From Chitinophagaceae bacterium PMP191F (GTDB lineage: Bacteria > Bacteroidota > Bacteroidia > Chitinophagales > Chitinophagaceae): a stretch of 54,116 nt of DNA. A program made the translations under genes and the position numbers. Each line of letters begins with the position of its first letter. Within the stretch, counting starts at the first letter, position 1. Of this stretch, positions 41,877 through 49,691 are shown one piece after another. The stretch is from assembly GCA_001302245.1 (NCBI GenBank), contig LGYU01000038.1, positions 1-54,116 of the forward strand, read 5' to 3'. The notes below the pieces were generated by a model. It did not search any database. It saw only the letters and a list, made by a program, of their open reading frames with translations, and was not told where the DNA came from.

Positions 41877-42512
41877 ATGAGTTTAAGATTAGGCGATGTT
41901 GCCCCTAACTTCCAGGCAAAAACAACTGCGGGTGATATCGATTTTTATGAATTCCTCGGTAATAGCTGGGGTATCCTGTTTTCACACCCTGCCGATTATA
42001 CGCCGGTATGTACTACTGAGCTGGGCAGAACAGCTTTGCTGCAGGAAGAATTTGCCAAACGTAATGTAAAAGTGCTGGCTGTAAGTGTTGACGGACTTGA
42101 CCGTCATAAAGGCTGGATCAATGATATTAACGAAACACAGCAGTGTAATGTGGAGTTTCCTATCATTGCAGATGAAGACCGCAAGGTGGCTACCCTGTAT
42201 GATATGATCCACCCCAATGCATCTGAAACATTTACCGTTCGCTCACTGTTTGTGATTGGTCCTGATAAGAAAGTGAAACTGACACTTACGTATCCTGCTT
42301 CTACCGGAAGAAATTTCTATGAAGTATTGCGTGTTGTAGACTCTCTGCAATTGACTGCTAACTACAGTGTAGCAACACCTGCCGACTGGAAAGAGAATGA
42401 AGATGTGATTGTGGTACCGGCTGTATCAACGGAAGACGCCATCAAAAAATTCCCCAAAGGAGTAAAAGTGGTAAAACCTTACCTGCGCTATACACCGCAG
42501 CCCAATAAATAA
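41877..42512 (+). CDS. 1-Cys peroxiredoxin (Prx6-like)
   Basis: 211-residue thiol peroxidase reducing hydrogen and organic peroxides. Peroxidatic Cys45 sits in SHPADYTPVCTTELG, the Prx6-class signature. No resolving Cys is found in the C-terminal VCP position, hence a 1-Cys type. The C-terminal Prx6 extension (ATPADWKENEDVIVVPAVST, KPYLRYTPQP) is complete. The start at 41877 (MSLRLGDVAPNF) is the family start; the TTG two codons earlier is not needed. A TATCTTCG box lies at 41820-41827. Its own terminator follows. Confidence 0.95.
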   Translation: MSLRLGDVAPNFQAKTTAGDIDFYEFLGNSWGILFSHPADYTPVCTTELGRTALLQEEFAKRNVKVLAVSVDGLDRHKGWINDINETQQCNVEFPIIADEDRKVATLYDMIHPNASETFTVRSLFVIGPDKKVKLTLTYPASTGRNFYEVLRVVDSLQLTANYSVATPADWKENEDVIVVPAVSTEDAIKKFPKGVKVVKPYLRYTPQPNK

Positions 42513-42539
42513 GTTTTAATACCATCATATTCTGTTGTG

Positions 42540-42567
42540 AGGCTCCGCAAATGCGGGGCTTTTTTTT
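42540..42567 (+). terminator. Rho-independent terminator of the peroxiredoxin gene
   Basis: AGGCTCCGC and GCGGGGCTT form a 9-bp stem with two G-T pairs and loop AAAT, then TTTTTTT. Confidence 0.9.
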
Positions 42568-42606
42568 GCGCCTCCTTTTGCTTATTTTACCTGTAAATTA
42601 ACCTGC

Positions 42607-43884
42607 ATGAGAAAATTATTATTCCTGCTGTTCTGCAGCTTTCCCCTGATGCTTGCCGCCCAACGTACCATTCTGCATTGCGGTAAACTGATAGATGTTA
42701 CCAAAGGTGAGGTACTGACCGGCTGGTCCGTTGTTATTGAAGGCAATAAGATCGTGGCGGTAGAATCCGGTTACCGGTCGGCCGCTACCGGTGATAAGGT
42801 CATTGATCTGAAAAACAAAACAGTAATGCCCGGGCTGATGGACATGCACGTACACCTGGAAGATGAAACAAGTCCCACGCAATATGTTGATCGATTTACC
42901 CAGAACCCGGCAGATTATGCATTCAAATCAGTTGTATTTGCGGAGCGTACATTGATGACGGGTTTTACTACTGTACGCGACCTGGGCGGCAGTGGTGTAA
43001 ATATTTCACTGCGCAATGCTATCAATAAAAGACTGGTGAAAGGCCCCCGTGTGTTTACTGCCGGAAAATCTATTGCTACCACCGGTGGTCACGCAGATCC
43101 TACCAATGGCTATCGTAAAGACCTGATGGGCGATCCCGGACCTGCTGCCGGAGTAGCCAATGGTCCGGATGAGTGTATGCAGGCTGTTCGTCAACGTTAT
43201 AAAGATGGTAGCGACCTGATCAAGATCACGGCGTCTGGCGGTGTGTTAAGTGTTGCCAAAAGTGGCGAGAATCCGCAGTTCACAGAAGCAGAAATTAAAG
43301 CCATTGTAGAAACGGCCCGTGATTATGGATTTAAAATAGCTGCTCATTGTCATGGTGCAGAAGCAATGAAACGGGCTGTGCGTGCCGGTGTAAACAGCAT
43401 TGAGCATGGTACCTATATGGACGATGAAGTAATGCAGTTAATGAAACAACATGGTACATACTATGTGCCTACCATCATTGCCGGAAAATCAGTAGGCGAT
43501 TCAGCTAAAAAGCCTGGGTATTATCCGGAGCTGGTGGTGCCGAAAGCACTGACTATTGGCCCTAAAATTCAAAGCACGTTTAGTAAAGCTTATAAAGCCG
43601 GGGTAAAGATTGCGTTTGGTACAGATGCAGGAGTGTATGCACATGGTAAGAACTGGCTGGAGTTTGTGTACATGACAGAAGCAGGTATGCCTGCTATAGA
43701 AGCTATTCAGGCTGCTACTGTAAGTGCTGCCGATCTGTTGGGCGTATCTGATATCCTGGGAAGCATTACCAGCGGTAAACTAGCAGATATCATTGCTATC
43801 GAAGGCGACCCCACCAAAGACATTCAGGCTATGGGCAAAGTGAAGTTTGTAATGAAGGATGGAGTTGTGTATAAGCAGGAATAA
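42607..43884 (+). CDS. Secreted amidohydrolase (Xaa-Pro dipeptidase/imidazolonepropionase-like group)
   Basis: 425-residue exported metal hydrolase. The signal peptide is MRKLLFLLFCSFPLMLAA-Q. The amidohydrolase barrel carries GLMDMHVHLEDE (HxH), a lysine in LIKITASGGVLS as candidate carbamylated residue, AAHCHGAEAMKRAV, SIEHGTYMD and FGTDAGVYAHG with the last metal Asp. The C-terminal GKLADIIAIEGDPTKDI completes the small beta domain. Similar proteins hydrolyse Xaa-Pro or Xaa-Arg dipeptides or N-acyl amino acids; the substrate is open. It is flanked by terminators on both sides, so monocistronic. Confidence 0.9.
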   Translation: MRKLLFLLFCSFPLMLAAQRTILHCGKLIDVTKGEVLTGWSVVIEGNKIVAVESGYRSAATGDKVIDLKNKTVMPGLMDMHVHLEDETSPTQYVDRFTQNPADYAFKSVVFAERTLMTGFTTVRDLGGSGVNISLRNAINKRLVKGPRVFTAGKSIATTGGHADPTNGYRKDLMGDPGPAAGVANGPDECMQAVRQRYKDGSDLIKITASGGVLSVAKSGENPQFTEAEIKAIVETARDYGFKIAAHCHGAEAMKRAVRAGVNSIEHGTYMDDEVMQLMKQHGTYYVPTIIAGKSVGDSAKKPGYYPELVVPKALTIGPKIQSTFSKAYKAGVKIAFGTDAGVYAHGKNWLEFVYMTEAGMPAIEAIQAATVSAADLLGVSDILGSITSGKLADIIAIEGDPTKDIQAMGKVKFVMKDGVVYKQE

Positions 43885-43911
43885 TTCCGGGTTTAAAGTT
43901 TTGTGATCATT

Positions 43912-43958
43912 AATGCGGGATGTGCTGATTATATCGTACATCCCGCATTGATTTTTTA
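43912..43958 (+). terminator. Rho-independent terminator of the amidohydrolase gene
   Basis: Perfect 12-bp stem AATGCGGGATGT (43912-43923)/ACATCCCGCATT (43938-43949), then GATTTTTTA. Confidence 0.9.
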
Positions 43959-44012
43959 TAGTGCAGTAACGCTATTGTGCTAGAATGCGGTAACCAAAGA
44001 GCCTGTAATCGT

Positions 44013-44735
44013 TTACCCTTTCCACTTCTTCAACTGCTGTATCAGTGCACGCATATCCTTATGCAAAGGCGCTTCAATGTTGTGTTGAGCACCTTCCGGG
44101 TCTGTAAAGATCAATTGTTGGGCATGTAAACCCAGACGGTTGAGGATCGGCCTTTCTTCCTCTTCGGCTTTGCTGAGATTGTAACGGCTTTTCAATGATG
44201 AAACCAGAACAGGAGCACCATCTCCATAAACCGGATCGCATACAATCGGGTGACCGATATTCTTCATGTGTACACGTATCTGGTGTGTGCGTCCTGTGTG
44301 GATACGGAAACGTACTACAGAATATTTGCCGTATTCTTCCATTACTTCATAGTCAGTAACAGAAGGTTTGCCTTTTTTGTGAATGATCATCACGCCCTGT
44401 TTGCCGGGATGTTCCATAATAGGGGCATCAATGGTCTGCTTTTTTTCAGTAATGATACCATGTACAATGCCGGTATAATACTTTTCAACATTTCTTTCCT
44501 GGAAAGCTTCAGACAGCAATTTGTGTGTGGCTTCATCGCGTGCAAACACAATAACGCCACTGGTGTCACGGTCAATACGGTGTACCGTAAAGATGGGGCC
44601 GTACTGCTGTTGTAACAATACTTTCAGTGAAATATCCTTGCCTTCGCGATCGGGGATACTCAACAGACCGGATGGTTTATTGACAGCAATGAACTGCCCG
44701 GTCTGCTTTATGATATCGGGAGATAACTTCGTCAC
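44013..44735 (-). CDS. RluA-family RNA pseudouridine synthase
   Basis: 240-residue pseudouridine synthase without an S4 domain. The catalytic motif is VHRIDRDTSGVIVFARD with the active-site Asp, followed by YTGIVHGIITEKKQTIDAPI, RTHQIRVHMKNIGHPIVCDP and LHAQQLIFTDPEGAQHN. The start is a GTG nine bases after the stop of the RluB-like gene, so the two synthases are co-transcribed. The target RNA (rRNA or tRNA position) cannot be assigned by eye. Confidence 0.92.
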   Translation of the reverse strand: MTKLSPDIIKQTGQFIAVNKPSGLLSIPDREGKDISLKVLLQQQYGPIFTVHRIDRDTSGVIVFARDEATHKLLSEAFQERNVEKYYTGIVHGIITEKKQTIDAPIMEHPGKQGVMIIHKKGKPSVTDYEVMEEYGKYSVVRFRIHTGRTHQIRVHMKNIGHPIVCDPVYGDGAPVLVSSLKSRYNLSKAEEEERPILNRLGLHAQQLIFTDPEGAQHNIEAPLHKDMRALIQQLKKWKG

Positions 44736-44744
44736 GTGGTAGCT

Positions 44745-46091
44745 TTATTTTTTGGTATAAGAGGCGTTCAGGAATTTCAGCAGACGTACTTCCTTTTCGG
44801 AAAGAAAACGCCATTTGCCCCTGTCTACATTCTTTTTGGTAAGGTTGGCATACATTACACGGTCAAGATTGCGCACATCATATCCAAGATGCTCAAAAAT
44901 ACGGCGTACAATGCGGTTGCGTCCACTGTGTATTTCAATACCGATAATACTTTTGTCTTTTGAATCGGCATAGGCCAGGATATCAGGCGCAATAAAGCCA
45001 TCTTCCAGTGTAATACCAGCCAGGATGGTATCGAAATCTTTCTTTGTTAAAGGTTTATCCAGTCTCACTTCATAGATCTTTTTTACCTGGTAGCTGGGAT
45101 GAGAAAGCTTTTGTGTCAGTTCGCCATCATTGGTCAGTAATAATACACCGGTAGTGTTGCGGTCAAGACGACCGATGGGGTACACTCTTTCTGTAGTTGC
45201 ATTTTTGATAATGTCCAGTACGGTTTTACGACCTTCCGGATCATCTGTGGTAGTAATATAATCTTTGGGCTTATTCAGTAAAATGTACACCAGGTTTTTG
45301 CGAACAACGATCTTTTTACCATTTACCTTGATCTCATCCTGCTGCGATACTTTAAAACCAGGTTCTGTAATTTTTTTACCATTTACTACCACCTTACCGT
45401 CTTTTACAATATCGGCAGCATCCCTGCGTGAGCATACACCTGCATACGCAATGAATTTATTCAGTGGCATAATGCCTGCAGCACCGCCTTTGCCTTTGGT
45501 GTTTTCTTCTTTTTCGGGTGCTTGCTGAGATTTTGCGGTTTTATCAAACTTACCTGCTTTCTGAATAGGAGCAGGATGAGCACTTTTTTTAACGATGGCA
45601 GGTCTTGCTTCCTGTTTTTTAAAACCGGTATTGTATGTTCCTGAATTTGATTGTTTACGGGAAGCTGTTTGTTTTTTGAAACCTCTTTTCTGGTTACTGT
45701 CATCAGCGTCGTGTTCGCTACTGGTTTTTCTCGAAGTGGGTTTAAAGCTGCTATCTTGTTTTTTGAATCGTGGATTTTCAGTTTTGTATCCTGAATCCTG
45801 CTTTTTAAAACCGGCTTTTTGTGTCTTATATCCGGCGCCCTGTTCTTCTTTGTTTTTAAACCTGCTTCCCGATCCTTTCGTCTTGAAACCATTTCCGGTT
45901 TCCTTGCTTCGGAAACCTTGTGCTTTGTCTGCACCATCCTGTCCGTACTTAGAAGCATGACGTTCTGCTTTTTTCTTTGCAAAGAACTCCTGTGTTTCCT
46001 TACGTACTTTTTTCTTTTCCTGGCGGATCATCTCTTTTTTCTGAGAGCCGCTGATGTTCTGTTTTGTAAATCGTTCGAATCCTTTACTCAT
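44745..46091 (-). CDS. RluB/RsuA-family pseudouridine synthase with repetitive N-terminal extension
   Basis: 448-residue protein. S4 domain at about 209-265 (MPLNKFIAYAGVCSRRDAAD), then the RsuA-type catalytic domain with Asp310 in YPIGRLDRNTTGVLLLTNDG and IHSGRNRIVRRIFEHLGYDV. Family members modify 23S U2605 or 16S U516 equivalents. The first 205 residues are extra: very basic and apparently disordered. Ten copies of an (F/Y)-K/R-type motif lie at Phe60, Phe69, Phe78, Tyr88, Phe95, Tyr102, Phe109, Phe116, Phe138 and Phe157. From 88 to 116 the period is exactly seven residues (21 bp). Basic extensions occur in Bacteroidota RluB proteins; the repeat pattern is notable. It heads an operon with the RluA-type gene. 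Confidence 0.93.
   Translation of the reverse strand: MSKGFERFTKQNISGSQKKEMIRQEKKKVRKETQEFFAKKKAERHASKYGQDGADKAQGFRSKETGNGFKTKGSGSRFKNKEEQGAGYKTQKAGFKKQDSGYKTENPRFKKQDSSFKPTSRKTSSEHDADDSNQKRGFKKQTASRKQSNSGTYNTGFKKQEARPAIVKKSAHPAPIQKAGKFDKTAKSQQAPEKEENTKGKGGAAGIMPLNKFIAYAGVCSRRDAADIVKDGKVVVNGKKITEPGFKVSQQDEIKVNGKKIVVRKNLVYILLNKPKDYITTTDDPEGRKTVLDIIKNATTERVYPIGRLDRNTTGVLLLTNDGELTQKLSHPSYQVKKIYEVRLDKPLTKKDFDTILAGITLEDGFIAPDILAYADSKDKSIIGIEIHSGRNRIVRRIFEHLGYDVRNLDRVMYANLTKKNVDRGKWRFLSEKEVRLLKFLNASYTKK
45597..45917 (-). repeat. In-gene repeat coding for the (F/Y)K(K/T)Q array
   Basis: DNA of the RluB extension, codons 59-165, with a 21-bp period over codons 88-116. Words such as ACGATTCA and GATTCAGGATACA recall intergenic Bacteroidota low-complexity repeats, including CGATTCACGATTCAG on the minus strand near 49540. 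Confidence 0.65.
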
Positions 46092-46166
46092 AAATTTGAT
46101 TTGCTGTTATTGCAACAGTAGCTTAAAGTGTTTTGAAAACGAAGAGCGTAAAGTTAAAGAGTTAAG

Positions 46167-46181
46167 GTATAAGGTTAAAAG
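46167..46181 (+). repeat. Left 15-bp inverted repeat around the four-helix gene
   Basis: GTATAAGGTTAAAAG here is repeated in inverted orientation at 46694-46708. The two enclose 512 bp containing the four-helix-bundle gene. Confidence 0.7.
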
Positions 46182-46229
46182 CCTTTATGTTGAAGTGTCT
46201 TTTCAGACTTTATGCTTCCTATCCTTTTC

Positions 46230-46628
46230 TTATACCCTGTCCTTAAACTTTGCTCTCTTGTAAATACTCTGGTTAAGTGTACTGATAAAGGTGATTAACC
46301 TTTTTGAAATTTTTATGATCTGTTCCGTTAGTTCTTTATAAACTTCCGGAGTGAAATAAATTTTGTCGTGTCCTCTGTGAATCTGCGACCTGCCTTCGCC
46401 TGCTGATCCTTTTGCAAAACGTAGAAACTGTATAAATTCATTTCGTCTGTTTCTTTTGAAACCCTCAGCAATATTGTCAATTACAGAGCTAGCTGCATTG
46501 TTGATCTGGCTGATATAGCCGAAATCTTTTGGGAAGCAAGGCAGATGTGTAATGTCAAATATCTTTTCCGCAAGCACTCTTGTTTTCTGCCATATTTCCA
46601 GGTCTTCAAATCTTTCTGCTTTTGCCAT
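46230..46628 (-). CDS. Four-helix-bundle protein (S23 / 23S rRNA intervening-sequence family)
   Basis: 132-residue all-helical protein of the family first found in 23S rRNA intervening sequences and as bAvd-like accessory proteins. It shows FEDLEIWQKTRVLAEKIFDI, PKDFGYISQINNAASSVIDN, IAEGFKRNRRNEFIQFLRFA and KGSAGE, all family hallmarks. It would form a basic pentameric barrel that binds nucleic acid; the role when free-standing is unknown. Start: the ATG at 46628 (MAKAERFEDLEIW) is preferred to a TTG at 46652. The last codons (FKDRV) run into repeat-like DNA. No reverse transcriptase or variable repeat is nearby, so no diversity-generating element is seen. Confidence 0.9.
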   Translation of the reverse strand: MAKAERFEDLEIWQKTRVLAEKIFDITHLPCFPKDFGYISQINNAASSVIDNIAEGFKRNRRNEFIQFLRFAKGSAGEGRSQIHRGHDKIYFTPEVYKELTEQIIKISKRLITFISTLNQSIYKRAKFKDRV

Positions 46629-46693
46629 AGGTAGTTTTTGAACTACTACCAAAAGCCTTTGCCAATATTGAATGATTGTTACCCTAAAGTGTA

Positions 46694-46708
46694 CTTTTAA
46701 CCTTATAC
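46694..46708 (-). repeat. Right 15-bp inverted repeat around the four-helix gene
   Basis: CTTTTAACCTTATAC, the reverse complement of the copy at 46167-46181. It lies 2 bases before the rlmN stop. Confidence 0.7.
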
Positions 46709-46709
46709 T

Positions 46710-47765
46710 TTATACCTGTGTGTCTTTATTTGCCAACTGTCCGCAAGCTGCATCAATGTCTTTTCCACGGCTGCGACGTAAACGGGCATTCACACGGTGA
46801 CGTTCAAGATGGTTCATGAACTGCTGAATAGTGTCTTCCGTAGGTTTTACAAAAGCAGCGTTTTCTATCGGGTTGTATTCTATGATATTAATAAGATCGG
46901 CAGGCACCTGTCTGTATATCCTGATCAATTCATCAGCATCCTGCAGTGAATCATTAAAATCCCTGAACAGGATGTATTCAAAAGTGATTTCGTTGCCGGT
47001 AGTTTTATAAAAATGGTTCAGCGCTTCTATTAATGCCTTGATATTGTTGGTATCATTGATCGGCATAATTTCATGACGCTTCTGATCATTGGCTGCGTGC
47101 AGCGACAGTGCCAGTTTGAATTTTACCTGGTCATCACCCAGTTGTTTGATCATTTTGGCAACCCCTGCGGTGGATACAGTGATCCTTCGTGGACTCATAC
47201 CCAAACCATCAGGTGATGTAATACGCTCAATAGCTTTCAGTACATTTTTATAATTCAGCAAGGGTTCACCCATGCCCATGAATACGATATTGGTGAGTTT
47301 CTTGTCGTATACACGTTCGCTCTGCTGGTTTACCAGCACCACCTGGTCGTAGATCTCGTCAAATTCAAGATTGCGTTTTCGGTCCATATAGCCTGTAGCG
47401 CAGAATTTGCAACTGAGGGAGCAGCCGATCTGGGAGGAAACACAAACGGTTTTACGTTCGTCGGTAGGGATCAGTACGCCTTCTACCAGGTGATTGTCAA
47501 AGGTTTTAAAACGGGATTTGATGGTACCGTCGGCAGAGTATTGAGTGGCGTCAACAGTTAAAGCTGGAAGTGAAAAATTGTCTGACAGTTTGGTTCTCAG
47601 GTCTTTGCTGAGGTTGGTCATAGCCTCGAAAGAGTGAGCGTGTTTCTGCCACAGCCATTCATATACCTGTTTGCTGCGGAACTTCTTCTCGCCCAGTGTT
47701 TCAAAATAAGCCTCTAACTCATTGAGACTTAACTGCCTGATATTCTTCTTCCCCGTTTTTAACAT
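46710..47765 (-). CDS. rlmN: 23S rRNA/tRNA adenine-C2 methyltransferase RlmN
   Basis: 351-residue radical SAM enzyme that methylates A2503 of 23S rRNA and A37 of some tRNAs. The 4Fe-4S cluster Cys are 115, 119 and 122 (CSLSCKFC). The methyl-carrying Cys is 341 near the C-terminus (DAACGQLA), and GMGEPLLNY and VSTAGV follow the family pattern. This is a normal RlmN, not Cfr, judging by its housekeeping context and length. A perfect -7 box TATCTTTG lies four bases before the ATG. Confidence 0.96.
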   Translation of the reverse strand: MLKTGKKNIRQLSLNELEAYFETLGEKKFRSKQVYEWLWQKHAHSFEAMTNLSKDLRTKLSDNFSLPALTVDATQYSADGTIKSRFKTFDNHLVEGVLIPTDERKTVCVSSQIGCSLSCKFCATGYMDRKRNLEFDEIYDQVVLVNQQSERVYDKKLTNIVFMGMGEPLLNYKNVLKAIERITSPDGLGMSPRRITVSTAGVAKMIKQLGDDQVKFKLALSLHAANDQKRHEIMPINDTNNIKALIEALNHFYKTTGNEITFEYILFRDFNDSLQDADELIRIYRQVPADLINIIEYNPIENAAFVKPTEDTIQQFMNHLERHRVNARLRRSRGKDIDAACGQLANKDTQV

Positions 47766-47769
47766 CCTG

Positions 47770-47777
47770 CAAAGATA
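47770..47777 (-). promoter_or_regulatory. -7 box TATCTTTG, four bases before the rlmN ATG
   Basis: The minus strand reads TATCTTTG-CAGG-ATG; same box and spacing as trmD. It predicts a leaderless transcript. Confidence 0.65.
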
Positions 47778-47866
47778 AACAGCAATTATGGCATTTGCCG
47801 TATTTTGTGATTTCCTTCATACAGGGAAAGTATTACCCTTTTAAAACAGGTTACCGGTCTGATTGC

Positions 47867-48132
47867 TTATCTATGCCGGGAAAACTGTTTACAGTAACTG
47901 CCGGATCCTTTTTCAGATCGGCTTTTTTTATAATCGGCAACAGGTTTTATGTGCAGCAGCAGTCTTAGCGCAGCAGGTTCTTCATCAAAACCATACACTG
48001 AAGAAAAAAGTGTTTTGCCGTTGTAATCAATGGCAATATTGCAGGTCTGATCTTGTATCATTGAGAATAATCGGGTGTAGCAATGGCTGTATGTGTCAGT
48101 ACAATGGCGATAAAAATAAACAATGGTTTCAT
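47867..48132 (-). pseudogene. Frameshifted small secreted protein
   Basis: ATG at 48130-48132 gives a good signal peptide, MKPLFIFIAIVLTHTAIA-TPDYSQ, that hits TGA near 48060. Shifting frame there continues as IQDQTCNIAIDYNGKTLFSS, VYGFDEEPAALRLLLHIKPV and ADYKKS to a stop at 47867. Composition is protein-like on both sides of the break. Either a single-base error or a genuine frameshift would explain it. I do not recognise the product. Confidence 0.4.
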
Positions 48133-48309
48133 GGTTGTGAGATGTTATACACACAGGTGCCAGAAATGAAACTTTTACATGCCGTTTTTATCCTGTTTTG
48201 CCATGGAAAGGGAAATTTTAATGATCCATATCCAAATTGCATTGTTTTACGGTTATTTTGTGTTCTTTACTACGATTCACCTGCAAAAAGGTGGCTATAA
48301 ATCAGCTAT

Positions 48310-49506
48310 ATGAAGAAAGTATATATAATAGATGCAGTACGTACGCCCATTGGAAAATATGGTGGGGCACTCAGTTCCATTCGTCCGGATGATCTGCTGG
48401 CCCATGTTATCAAAGCCCTGTTGCAACGCAATCCATCTATTGATGTAAATGCTATTGAAGATGTTATTGCCGGTGATGCCAACCAGGCCGGTGAAGACAA
48501 TCGTGATGTGGCACGTATGGCTGCGTTGCTGGCCGGTTTGCCTGTAACCGTAGGCGGTAACACGGTAAATCGTTTGTGTGCATCCGGATTACAGGCTGTA
48601 ATGGATGCTGCCCGAGCCGCGATGTGTGGTGAAGGTGAACTGTATATAGCTGGTGGCGTTGAAAGTATGACACGGGCTCCTTTTGTACAGGCTAAATCTT
48701 CTTCTGCCTGGAATCGCACCCCTGAAATGTATGATACTACTATCGGCTGGCGCTTTACCAATAAAAAACTGGCAGATATGTATTATCCGTATTCAATGGG
48801 CGAGACTGCTGAAAATGTGGCAAAGCAATGGAAGATCGGTCGTGAAGAACAGGACGTATTTGCCATGCAAAGCCAGGAAAAATATTACGCTGCACTGGAA
48901 AAAGGAATCTGGAAACATGAAATAGCACCGGTGGAAATACTGGGGGGTAAAAATGAGAAGATCTATTTTGAGAACGATGAACAGCCGCGCAGGTCTACTC
49001 TGGAAAAACTGGCTACGTTACGTCCCGCATTTGTAAAAGCTGGCTCTGTTACTGCAGGTAATTCTTCCGGCATTAACGATGGTGCTGCGGCCCTGTTACT
49101 GGCTAGTGAAGACGCTGTAAAGAAATATAACCTGCAGCCCGTTGCCCGCATTGCAGCCATGGCTGTGGCAGGTGTTGATCCTTCCATTATGGGCATCGGT
49201 CCCGTACCGGCTTCGCGTAAAGCATTGCAACGTGCAGGTATTACCGCCAACGATCTGGACCTGGTAGAATTGAACGAAGCCTTTGCTTCACAAGCGCTGG
49301 CCTGTCTGCGCGATCTGCAACTGGATACTACCAAAGTGAATGTAAACGGAGGGGCTATTGCTATTGGTCACCCGCTGGGATGCAGTGGTGCCCGCATTTC
49401 TGCTACACTGGTTCATGAAATGAAACGTCGCGGCAGCAAATGGGGACTGGCTACCATGTGCGTAGGTGTAGGGCAGGGTGCTGCAGTAGTGTATGAAGGG
49501 GTGTAG
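48310..49506 (+). CDS. Thiolase family acyl-CoA acyltransferase (3-oxoadipyl-/acetyl-CoA type)
   Basis: 398-residue cytoplasmic thiolase, degrading or forming 3-ketoacyl-CoA. Nucleophile Cys90 in VNRLCASGLQAV, the NEAFASQ motif, GGAIAIGHPLGCSGAR with the active His, and CVGVGQGAAVVYE with the second Cys. The overall pattern, including AGDANQAGEDNRDVARMAAL, is closest to my memory of 3-oxoadipyl-CoA (PcaF/PaaJ-like) thiolases. No other aromatic or fatty-acid gene is adjacent, so the pathway is open. It appears to stand alone. Confidence 0.93.
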   Translation: MKKVYIIDAVRTPIGKYGGALSSIRPDDLLAHVIKALLQRNPSIDVNAIEDVIAGDANQAGEDNRDVARMAALLAGLPVTVGGNTVNRLCASGLQAVMDAARAAMCGEGELYIAGGVESMTRAPFVQAKSSSAWNRTPEMYDTTIGWRFTNKKLADMYYPYSMGETAENVAKQWKIGREEQDVFAMQSQEKYYAALEKGIWKHEIAPVEILGGKNEKIYFENDEQPRRSTLEKLATLRPAFVKAGSVTAGNSSGINDGAAALLLASEDAVKKYNLQPVARIAAMAVAGVDPSIMGIGPVPASRKALQRAGITANDLDLVELNEAFASQALACLRDLQLDTTKVNVNGGAIAIGHPLGCSGARISATLVHEMKRRGSKWGLATMCVGVGQGAAVVYEGV

Positions 49507-49529
49507 AGCCCGTTACTTGTTTCGGGTTT

Positions 49530-49645
49530 CTGGTTCTGAATCGTGAATCGTCAATTGTGAGTAGTCTCTGCTATTTCTACTCACGGCGTAAGGCTCATGG
49601 ATTTTCAGACCTCAGACTTCGGGTTTTCCTTCTTCCCGACTTGTA
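49530..49645. repeat. Low-complexity repeat stretch between thiolase and discoidin genes
   Basis: Contains CTGAATCGTGAATCGTCAAT, then an inverted pair GTGAGTAG/CTACTCAC-like around 49557-49583, then CAGACCTCAGACTTCGGG. The same style of short alternating words appears at 35855 and 11425. Confidence 0.6.
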
Positions 49646-49691
49646 TTCGCTCGCAGCCCAACCATCATACAATACAATCATCAAACTCCAT

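Larger units (their letters stand above)
47766..48309. other. 544-bp region between rlmN and the thiolase gene
   Basis: It holds the rlmN promoter box and a probable broken small gene on the minus strand (47867-48132). A 145-codon plus-strand frame at 47863-48300 is rich in Cys and Phe without domain logic and is taken as the shadow of that remnant. Nothing else is recognised. Confidence 0.5.

Noticed and set aside
45461-45982. 173-codon frame opposite in phase to the RluB extension, with peptides such as RIQDTKLKIHDSK
   Set aside because: It is the alternative reading of the repeat region on the same strand as the rlu gene, which has the S4 and catalytic domains; no independent evidence.
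46230-46628. Diversity-generating retroelement suggested by the bAvd-like four-helix protein
   Set aside because: No reverse transcriptase, template repeat or variable repeat in the window.
46710-47765. RlmN as a Cfr-type antibiotic-resistance methyltransferase
   Set aside because: Length, motifs and housekeeping context fit RlmN; every Bacteroidota genome has one.
47863-48300. 145-codon plus-strand frame before the thiolase gene
   Set aside because: Cys/Phe-rich without domain logic; better explained as the complement of a broken minus-strand secreted gene.
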